Assembly: GCF_017676345.1 (NCBI RefSeq)
Contig: NZ_JAFFZM010000008.1
Location: 186,001 to 250,000 of the forward strand
DNA length: 64,000 nucleotides
Direction: 5' to 3'
DNA from: Streptomyces smyrnaeus
GTDB lineage: Bacteria; Actinomycetota; Actinomycetes; Streptomycetales; Streptomycetaceae
Within the stretch, counting starts at the first letter, position 1; the number at the start of each line of letters is the position of its first letter. The notes below the pieces were generated by a model. The model saw only the letters and a program-made list of their open reading frames with translations. It was not told the DNA's origin and made no database searches. This document shows positions 58,406-64,000 of this stretch, in pieces. Position numbers and translations under genes: made by a program.

Positions 58406-58784
58406 GATCAGGTTCCCTCCGTTCAGCCGGTTGGGGACTACCGCGCTTCGGCAGGTCAGCGCCGCCCCAGTGGGTCGCCCTCCCCCTGACGCCGGGTACA
58501 GCTCTCCTGGCGCGTGGCCGGTAATGTATTACACCTCACGCGGAACTCCGCAAGGGTCGCGCGACGAACTTCTTCGTGACCGGCAGCAGCCCGACCCCGC
58601 CCCGCCACCTGCCCCGGTCCGCCCCCGCGCCCGCCGGATCCGCCGCAGCGACGACAGCTCCGCGCGGTGGAGCGCCCGCGCAGTGGAGCCCGCCCCCTCG
58701 GCGGCCGACCGGCGACCGGCCGACAGCGGCAGACAGGCTGCCGACAGCGGCCCTCGAAGACACCAGAGAGCCGCCAGGGAGGCG
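58406..58784. other. intergenic region upstream of the NSS transporter
   Basis: Holds the transporter promoter region. GTAATGTATTAC (58521-58532) forms a 5-2-5 inverted repeat and overlaps the shared motif at 58526-58539. The remaining 240 bases toward the gntR stop are GC-rich with no ORF that shows coding character. Confidence 0.5.
58526..58539 (+). promoter_or_regulatory. candidate GntR operator, site 1
   Basis: GTATTACACCTCAC matches site 2 (59543-59556, reverse complement GTATGACACCTCAC) in 13 of 14 bases. Both sites have the same orientation relative to the gene they precede, which supports a common regulator. Confidence 0.55.
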
Positions 58785-59477
58785 TCAGGCGGTGCCTTCC
58801 GTCCGGCCGGCCCAGATACCGCGGCTGTGGGTCAAATGCCTACGCACCAGTTCCGCCGTCAGTTCGCCGTCACTTGCTTCGACGGCGTCGACGATGGCGA
58901 TGTGCTCCTCGCCGGACTGGGTCAGCTCACCGTGGTCCGCGAGCTTCTGCAGGCCCTGCATACGGGCCTGGTCGCGCAGTTGGCCGACCATCTCCACGAG
59001 GCGGCGGTTGCCCAGGAGTTCCAGCAGGCCGAGGTGGAACTGCCGGTCCAGGTCCAGGAAGGAGACCAGGTCTCCCTGGCGTGCGGCGTCGGTGAGCTGC
59101 TCGGCGAGTTGACGGAACCGGGTCAGGGGGGCCCGGTCCTGGAGCTGGGCGAGCTCGACCATGGCCGGGACCTCCAGCATGGTGCGCAGGCGGAAGATCT
59201 CTTCGAGATCGTGGTCGGTGAGCACCGGGACCCTGAAACCCCGGTTGCGGATGATCTCCACCATGCCGAGATTGGCGAGGTCCATGACCGCTTCACGGAC
59301 CGGCGTGACGGAGACTCCCAGCTCCGAGGCCACATTGATGACGCTCTCCACCCGCCCTGGCTCGATCTGCCCCAGCACGATCCGGGTGCGCAGCGCCTCC
59401 CGGGCCTGTTGGCGGAGGCTGACCGACTTGAGCTGCGGACCGCGGGCGGCGGTCACCGGGGGGTGAGGAGTTGTCAC
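58785..59477 (-). CDS. GntR/FadR-subfamily (FCD) regulator
   Basis: 230 aa from a GTG. LRQQAREALRTRIVLGQIEPG and VASELGVSVTPVREAVMDLANLGMVEII form the GntR winged helix; the C-terminal FCD domain shows the metal-binding pattern with DLDRQFHLGLLELLGN and the HIAIVDAVEASDGELTAELVRRHL region. It sits between the transporter and the reductase genes and is the expected regulator of both. The palindrome TTATGCATAA lies 3 bases upstream of its start, consistent with autoregulation. Confidence 0.88.
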   Translation of the reverse strand: MTTPHPPVTAARGPQLKSVSLRQQAREALRTRIVLGQIEPGRVESVINVASELGVSVTPVREAVMDLANLGMVEIIRNRGFRVPVLTDHDLEEIFRLRTMLEVPAMVELAQLQDRAPLTRFRQLAEQLTDAARQGDLVSFLDLDRQFHLGLLELLGNRRLVEMVGQLRDQARMQGLQKLADHGELTQSGEEHIAIVDAVEASDGELTAELVRRHLTHSRGIWAGRTEGTA

Positions 59478-59480
59478 GCC

Positions 59481-59490
59481 TTATGCATAA
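59481..59490. promoter_or_regulatory. palindrome at the gntR start
   Basis: TTATGCATAA is a perfect 10-base palindrome; it overlaps a TATGCA -10-like box 6 bases before the GTG, so binding here would block gntR transcription. Confidence 0.45.
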
Positions 59491-59542
59491 CACGGAACTC
59501 CCGGACCGTACGAAGGGACCTGGACGCTCCTTGCCCGGAGAA

Positions 59543-59556
59543 GTGAGGTGTCATAC
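59543..59556 (-). promoter_or_regulatory. candidate GntR operator, site 2
   Basis: GTGAGGTGTCATAC on the plus strand is the near-perfect reverse complement of site 1 at 58526-58539. It lies 52 bases before the reductase ATG. Confidence 0.55.
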
Positions 59557-59608
59557 CTTACACACTCCTAGGTGATCGAGGGCCGCTCGGCGGAAGAAGT
59601 GGGGTGCC

Positions 59609-60547
59609 ATGAAGACCATCACCGTCGGTGAGCGCGAGATTCGCGCCGCCGTGACGATGGGCGAGGCGATCGAAGCCGTACGTCGGGGCTTCGTCGATCT
59701 CGTCGGCGGGGAGTTCGAGATGCCCACCCGCACCGCGCTGCGGGACGGGCAGTTCCTGGTGATGTCGGCTCACCACCGGTCCACGGCCTCCGCCATGTTC
59801 AAGACGCTGAGCGTCAACTTCGCACGCCGGCCCGCCATCGCCGGAACCGTGATCTGGAGTGAGACCGGCCGGCTGGACCAGTTGGTCGCCGACGCCGGAG
59901 CGGTGACCGCTCTGCGCACCGGCGCGGTGGTCGGCGTTGCGACCGATCTCCTCGCCCCGCCCGAGGCCGGCCGACTGACCCTGATCGGCGCCGGCGGCCA
60001 GGCGCCCGACCAGGTGCGCGCCGTCCACGCGGTCCGGCCTCTGCGCCGGTTGACCGTGGTGGACGCCGATGCGCGCCGCGCCCGGGCCCTCGTCGGGACG
60101 CTGGAGAGCGAACTGCCGGGGGTGGAACTGCGCACGGTGTCGGACGCGGAGGCCGCCGTGCGGACGGCCGAGATCGTCTGCTGTGCGACCAACGCGACCA
60201 CTCCGCTCTTCCCGGCCTCGGCGCTGCCCGCCCATGTGCATGTCAACGCCATCGGCGCTTTCCGCCCCACCATGCGCGAACTGCCCGACGAACTGCTCGC
60301 CGACAGCACCGTCGTCGTCGACGAACTCGATGCGGTCCTGGCGGAGTCGGGCGAGATCCTCCACGCCCTCCAAGCCGGGGCCGTCACCAAGGACGCCCTC
60401 ACCGAGCTCGGCACCGCGCTGACCGCCACCGCTCCTTCTCCCGCCTCCCCTGCCGCACACGGCAACCGCACCGTGTTCAAGTCCGTCGGTGTCGCCGTAC
60501 AGGACTGGGCCCTCGCACGCCTCCTGGCGGACAAGTTCCTCCCCTGA
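59609..60547 (+). CDS. ornithine cyclodeaminase/mu-crystallin family reductase
   Basis: 312 aa. MPTRTALRDGQFLVMSA, FKTLSVNFARRP, LTLIGAGGQAPDQVRAV (NAD(P)-binding GxGxQ) and VNAIGAFRPTMRELPDELL are family landmarks. Members include ornithine cyclodeaminase, alanine dehydrogenase and Delta1-pyrroline-2-carboxylate reductase. The neighbouring dehydratase would generate Delta1-pyrroline-2-carboxylate from 3-hydroxyproline, so the reductase role giving L-proline is preferred. The next gene follows after 92 bases. Confidence 0.85.
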   Translation: MKTITVGEREIRAAVTMGEAIEAVRRGFVDLVGGEFEMPTRTALRDGQFLVMSAHHRSTASAMFKTLSVNFARRPAIAGTVIWSETGRLDQLVADAGAVTALRTGAVVGVATDLLAPPEAGRLTLIGAGGQAPDQVRAVHAVRPLRRLTVVDADARRARALVGTLESELPGVELRTVSDAEAAVRTAEIVCCATNATTPLFPASALPAHVHVNAIGAFRPTMRELPDELLADSTVVVDELDAVLAESGEILHALQAGAVTKDALTELGTALTATAPSPASPAAHGNRTVFKSVGVAVQDWALARLLADKFLP

Positions 60548-60639
60548 TCCGGCCGATCCGCGCCATGGGCAAGGGGCGGCGCGGACAGGGTCGCGCACGT
60601 CACGAGAAGGACGAAGACGAGAAGGACGACGGGACAACG

Positions 60640-61896
60640 ATGACGCACAGTGCAGTGATCGTCGGTGCGGGAGTGATCGGGCTGGCCACCGCCTATCGGC
60701 TGGCCCGGGACGGGCTGGCCGTCACCGTCGTGGACGCGGCTTCCGAGGGCGCAGCCGGTACGTCCGTCCACAACGCCGGATGGATCGTCCCGATCATGTC
60801 GGCTCCGGTGCCCGCTCCCGGGATGCTCGGAAAGGCGGTGCGGTGGATGGTCCGCAGGGACAGCCCGCTGTACATCCACCCCTCCCCGCGTCCCGACCAT
60901 GTGCGCTTCATGCTCCGCATGCTGCGCCACTGCAACACTGAGGACTTCGCGCACGGTGTCGAGGCTCTCACCTCTCTCAACGAACGGACGCTTGCCCTCT
61001 TCGACGAGTACGAGGAGGACGGCGTGCGCTTCGAACACCACCGCGCGGGGCAGCTCCTGGTCTTCACCTCCCGGCGGACCATGGAGGAGTACCGGGCGGC
61101 GACGGCCCCCATGGAGCGGATCGGCCACTCCGCCGTCCCGCTCTCCGGTGACGAACTCCGCGACCTCGAACCCGCGCTCGGCAAGCAGGTGCTGACCGGG
61201 CTTCGCTGCCCGCGGGAACGCCATGTGGACCCCGTAAGTCTCATCAGAGGCCTGGAAGACCGTTGCCGGGGGCTCGGCGTCCGGTTCCTGCGCGACAGCC
61301 GGGTTGTCGCTGTGCGGTCCAGGGGCCGGGCGGTGGACTCGGTGCTCGCCGGGGGCGAGGAGGTCGAAGGCGACCTCTTCGTCCTCGCTGCCGGGGCGCA
61401 CACCGGTTCGCTGGCGCGGCTGGCCGGGCACCCTCTGCCCGTCCGGCCCGGCAAGGGGTACGGGTTCGACGACACCAGCGGGTCCGTGACGCTGCGGCAC
61501 TCGGTGTACCTCGGCGAGGCGAAGGTCGCCGTCACACCGCTGTCGGACCGGCTCCGCCTCGCCGGGACGATGGAGTTCGGCAGCTTCGACGGGGCCGTCG
61601 ATCCGCACCGTCTGCGAGGCATCACCCGCTCCGCCCGCACCTATCTGCCGGGTCTTCCGTCGGCGGTACAGCCGCACGGCTGGACGGGGCTGCGTCCGAT
61701 GACTCCGGACGGGCTGCCGGTCGTCGGGCCGCTTCCGGGCAAGGACAACGTGCTCGTCGCCACCGGACACAGCATGCTCGGGGTGACTCTGGCGCCGGTG
61801 ACCGCGGACCTCGTCTCCGCGCACATCGCCGGAGGCCGACGGAGTACGGGAACGGCCCACACGGCAGCCCCCTTCTCCCCGCGGCGCTTCACATGA
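60640..61896 (+). CDS. D-amino-acid dehydrogenase-like FAD oxidoreductase
   Basis: 418 aa of the DadA/glycine-oxidase fold. AVIVGAGVIGLATAYRLARDGLAVTVVDA binds FAD; HNAGWIVPIMSAPVPAPGML and GLRPMTPDGLPVVGPLPG with GHSMLGVTLAP near the end are typical of DadA-like enzymes and D-hydroxyproline dehydrogenases. It would oxidise a D-amino or imino acid to the keto or pyrroline form. I start at the ATG of MTHSAVIVG, where homology begins; an earlier in-frame ATG adds a charged non-conserved stretch. Same operon as the reductase. Confidence 0.84.
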   Translation: MTHSAVIVGAGVIGLATAYRLARDGLAVTVVDAASEGAAGTSVHNAGWIVPIMSAPVPAPGMLGKAVRWMVRRDSPLYIHPSPRPDHVRFMLRMLRHCNTEDFAHGVEALTSLNERTLALFDEYEEDGVRFEHHRAGQLLVFTSRRTMEEYRAATAPMERIGHSAVPLSGDELRDLEPALGKQVLTGLRCPRERHVDPVSLIRGLEDRCRGLGVRFLRDSRVVAVRSRGRAVDSVLAGGEEVEGDLFVLAAGAHTGSLARLAGHPLPVRPGKGYGFDDTSGSVTLRHSVYLGEAKVAVTPLSDRLRLAGTMEFGSFDGAVDPHRLRGITRSARTYLPGLPSAVQPHGWTGLRPMTPDGLPVVGPLPGKDNVLVATGHSMLGVTLAPVTADLVSAHIAGGRRSTGTAHTAAPFSPRRFT

Positions 61897-61979
61897 CGAC
61901 TCCCGACGTCTCATGGCGCCTCCTGCATCCCATGACGTGCCACGGCCATCCCATGACGTCCCACGGCGAACATGCGACA

Positions 61980-62010
61980 GGGCCGCACTCCCGTGTCGGG
62001 GAGGCGGCCC
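61980..62010. terminator. hairpin between convergent genes
   Basis: GGGCCGC (61980-61986) pairs with GCGGCCC (62004-62010), and inner CTCCC with GGGAG. It is placed between the flavoenzyme and the ABC permease, so it can serve both. A 21-base tandem duplication (61927-61968) precedes it. Confidence 0.7.
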
Positions 62011-62041
62011 GTGTGGTCGTCGGAGTCGTTGGGGTTCGCGG

Positions 62042-62830
62042 TTACTTGGGGTCGCGGTTGAAGGTGGAGGCCGACCAGAGGTGGCCGAGGGCTGCGAGTC
62101 CGAGGCACCAGGCGATGGCGAGCCATGCGTTGTGGCCGATGTGGCTGCCCAGCAGGAGTCCGCGCAGGGTCTCGATGGCGGGGGTGAAGGGCTGGTATTC
62201 GGCGATCGGCTGGAACCAGCCGGGCATCCCGTCGACCGGGACGAAGGCGCTGGACAGCAGGGGCAGCAGGATCAGCGGCAGGGCGTTGTTGCTGGCGGCC
62301 TCGGCGTTCGGGCTGACCAGGCCCATGCCGACCGCGATCCAGGTGAGTGCCAGGGCGAACAGGACGAGCAGTCCGAAGGCGGCCAGCCATTCCAGGGCTG
62401 TGGCGTCGGTGGAGCGGAAGCCGATGGCCACGGCGACGGCCCCGACGAGGACCACGCTGAGGACCGATTGCAGCACGCTGCCGACGACGTGGCCGATGAG
62501 GACCGAACCGCGGTGGATGGCCATGGTGCGGAAGCGGGCGATGATGCCCTCGCTCATGTCCGTGGAGACGGACACCGCGGTGCCGATCGTGGTGCTGCCG
62601 ATGGTCATCAGCAGCAGACCCGGGACGAGGTAGGCGATGTAGTCGGAGCGGTCGGCGCCACCGCCGATGCCCGCGCTCATCACATCGCCGAAGATGTAGA
62701 CGAACAGCAGCAACAGCATGATCGGCGTCAGCAGCAGGTTCAAGGTCAAGGACGGGTAGCGCCGTGCGTGCAGCAGGTTGCGGCGCAGCATGGTGTTCGA
62801 GTCGCGCAGGGCGAGGGACAGGCCGCTCAT
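62042..62830 (-). CDS. ABC-2 type permease (DrrB-like)
   Basis: 262 aa with six hydrophobic segments: LTLNLLLTPIMLLLLFVYIFG, YLVPGLLLMTIGSTTIG, LQSVLSVVLVGAVAVAIGF, LAAFGLLVLFALALTWIAVG, NALPLILLPLLSSAFVP and AWLAIAWCLGLAALGHL. The motif MSEGIIARFRTMAI and the SSAFVPVDGMPGWFQPIAEYQPFTP loop are typical of daunorubicin-resistance DrrB permeases. The start overlaps the ATPase stop (ATGA). It forms the exporter membrane part with the upstream ATPase. Confidence 0.9.
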   Translation of the reverse strand: MSGLSLALRDSNTMLRRNLLHARRYPSLTLNLLLTPIMLLLLFVYIFGDVMSAGIGGGADRSDYIAYLVPGLLLMTIGSTTIGTAVSVSTDMSEGIIARFRTMAIHRGSVLIGHVVGSVLQSVLSVVLVGAVAVAIGFRSTDATALEWLAAFGLLVLFALALTWIAVGMGLVSPNAEAASNNALPLILLPLLSSAFVPVDGMPGWFQPIAEYQPFTPAIETLRGLLLGSHIGHNAWLAIAWCLGLAALGHLWSASTFNRDPK

Positions 62831-63789
62831 CTGACGGTCTCCTTGGACTGGGACTGGGTGGGCAGGTCGGCCGGGCCGGTGAGGGCGAAGAAGACGTCGT
62901 CGAGGTCGGGGGTGTGCACGCTCACCTCGTCGGCCTCGACGTCGGCGGCTTCCAGCTGGTCGAGGACGGCGCGGAGTTCGCGGTGGCTGCCGTCGCCGGG
63001 TATCTGCAGGGTGAGGGCTTCGTCGTCGCGGGTGGCCTCGCGCAGTGCGGTGGCGGCGCTCCGGTAGGTGGACGGGTCGGTGAAGCGGAGGCGGATGTGG
63101 CCGCCGGGGATGAGCCGCTTGAGCTCCTCGGCGCTGCCTTCGGCGGCGATCTTGCCGTTGTCGAGTACGGCGATACGGTCGGCGAGTTGGTCGGCCTCTT
63201 CCAGGTACTGGGTGGTCAGGAAGACGGTGACGCCGCCGGCGACCAACTCGCGGATGATCTGCCACATGGTGTGGCGGGAGCGGGGGTCCAGGCCGGTGGT
63301 GGGCTCGTCGAGGAAGATGATCCGCGGGTCGCCGACCAGGGTCATGGCGATGTCGAGACGCCGCTTCATCCCGCCGGAGTAGGTGGAGGCGGGCTTCTTC
63401 GCGGCCTCCACCAGGTCGAACCGCTCCAGCAGTTCGGCGGCCACCCGTCGGCCCTCCCGCTTGGACAGGTGGTGCAGATCGGCCATCAGCAGCATGTTCT
63501 CCTCACCGGTGATCAGGCCGTCCACGGCCGAGAACTGCCCGGTGACACCGATGGCCGCCCGCACCGCCTGCGACTCGGTGGCCAGATCGTGGCCGCCGAC
63601 CCGGGCCTGCCCGTGGTCGGTGGCGATGAGGGTGGAGAGGATCTTCACGACGGTGGTCTTGCCGGCCCCGTTCGGCCCCAGCAGGGCGAAGACCGATCCC
63701 TGCGGGACGGTGAGGTCGATACCGTCGAGCACGACCTTCTCGCCGTAGGACTTGCGCAGACCGTTCGCCGCGATCGCCGGATGCGTCAT
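62827..63789 (-). CDS. ABC transporter ATP-binding protein (DrrA-like)
   Basis: 320 aa. Walker A LLGPNGAGKTT, Q-loop GQFSAV, signature YSGGMKRRLDIA, Walker B IIFLDEPTTGLD and switch His region LTTQYLEEAD are all intact. The C-terminal ~90 residues form the DrrA-type regulatory extension. I prefer the ATG with GGAG 8 bases upstream; a GTG 21 bases earlier overlaps the previous stop (GTGA) and is an alternative. Together with the permease it probably exports a hydrophobic drug or lipid. Confidence 0.91.
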   Translation of the reverse strand: MTHPAIAANGLRKSYGEKVVLDGIDLTVPQGSVFALLGPNGAGKTTVVKILSTLIATDHGQARVGGHDLATESQAVRAAIGVTGQFSAVDGLITGEENMLLMADLHHLSKREGRRVAAELLERFDLVEAAKKPASTYSGGMKRRLDIAMTLVGDPRIIFLDEPTTGLDPRSRHTMWQIIRELVAGGVTVFLTTQYLEEADQLADRIAVLDNGKIAAEGSAEELKRLIPGGHIRLRFTDPSTYRSAATALREATRDDEALTLQIPGDGSHRELRAVLDQLEAADVEADEVSVHTPDLDDVFFALTGPADLPTQSQSKETVR

Positions 63790-63806
63790 GACGGTTACTC
63801 CGTTCT

Positions 63807-64000
63807 TCACAGGCTGCGGGCGCTGATGTCGCCGTGAGCGGTGGTCGCGTGGATGGTCAGACCGGCGGCGCCGTCGGTGTTCTTGAGCGTGTTGCGGATC
63901 CGGCCGAAGGAGGTGCCGGCGTCCAGCGAGGCGGACACTCCCCGGGCGGCACCGACCGAGATGCCGCCGTACTCGGTGCGCAGGGTGACCGTGCCGCGCT
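63807..64000 (-). CDS. DUF4097-type beta-strand repeat protein (3' part)
   Basis: The frame enters from the right edge and ends in TGA: GTVTLRTEYGGISVGAARGV, SLDAGTSFGRIRNTLKN, LTIHATTAHGDISARSL. Alternating short beta strands with G-I-S-V-type turns match DUF4097/putative adhesin proteins, which commonly precede DrrAB-type exporters. Only the last ~64 residues are in the window. The stop overlaps the alternative GTG start of the ATPase. Confidence 0.75.
   Translation of the reverse strand, partial: RGTVTLRTEYGGISVGAARGVSASLDAGTSFGRIRNTLKNTDGAAGLTIHATTAHGDISARSL

Overview
The window reads as chromosomal DNA of a Streptomyces or a close relative. G+C is very high, third codon positions are almost all G or C, many genes start with GTG, TTG or apparently CTG, and several have an extended -10 box 6-7 bases before the start codon (leaderless transcripts). 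A mycothiol-dependent enzyme fold, the SepX/GlpR-Glp division pair and an HrdD-type sigma factor fit the same assignment. The order sepX, rimJ, mogA, moaC, moeA/glp, galU ... mscL ... fruA-fruK-fruR, hrdD matches what I remember of Streptomyces core chromosomes. That is memory, not a search.

Layout. 1-6.7 kb: two oxidative gene sets around a MerR regulator: SDR, alpha/beta hydrolase and Baeyer-Villiger-type monooxygenase on one side, a CYP124/125-like P450 and a second hydrolase on the other. 6.9-13.5 kb: small stress, housekeeping and accessory genes (HxlR/RidA pair, a secreted repeat peptide, exonuclease III, GNAT, an acyltransferase-like protein without its nucleophile, SugE-type SMR, methyltransferase, AraC remnant). 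13.6-19 kb: a secreted protein, an RlmA/TlrB-type rRNA methyltransferase, a LysR regulator and a macrolide-type glycosyltransferase preceded by a structured leader with a possible 8-residue leader peptide. 19-22.9 kb: a DUF2637-like membrane protein, an XRE-cupin regulator divergent from a thioredoxin-reductase-like flavoprotein and methyltransferase, and tRNA-Ala(CGC).

23-29.6 kb: core block with the division protein SepX/GlpR, RimJ-like acetyltransferase, molybdenum-cofactor genes, Glp/MoeA, GalU and 5-formyl-THF cyclo-ligase. 29.7-46.1 kb: penicillin-acylase family hydrolase, K+/H+ antiporter, MFS exporter, FmdB zinc ribbon (with CIRCE-like and SigR-like signals), MTA phosphorylase, SAF/CpaB-like protein, MscL, P1 peptidase, the fructose PTS operon with its DeoR regulator, and HrdD with a good SigR-type promoter. 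46.8-52.8 kb: drug-efflux MFS with TetR regulator, WrbA and a Tat-exported GH3 enzyme.

52.9-55.2 kb: tRNA-Arg(CCU) followed by a compact three-gene module (membrane peptide, ECF-like sigma factor, helical protein with a pentapeptide-like tail) of unknown function. 55.3-61.9 kb: an enolase-superfamily dehydratase, NSS transporter with small subunit, GntR regulator, ornithine-cyclodeaminase-family reductase and D-amino-acid-oxidase-like flavoenzyme. Together they look like uptake and catabolism of a hydroxyproline or related imino acid, and two promoters share a 14-base motif. 62-64 kb: a DrrAB-type ABC exporter behind a truncated DUF4097 gene. The best candidates for undescribed biology are the glycosyltransferase leader, the sigma-factor module, the CIRCE-like site at fmdB and the serine-less acyltransferase.
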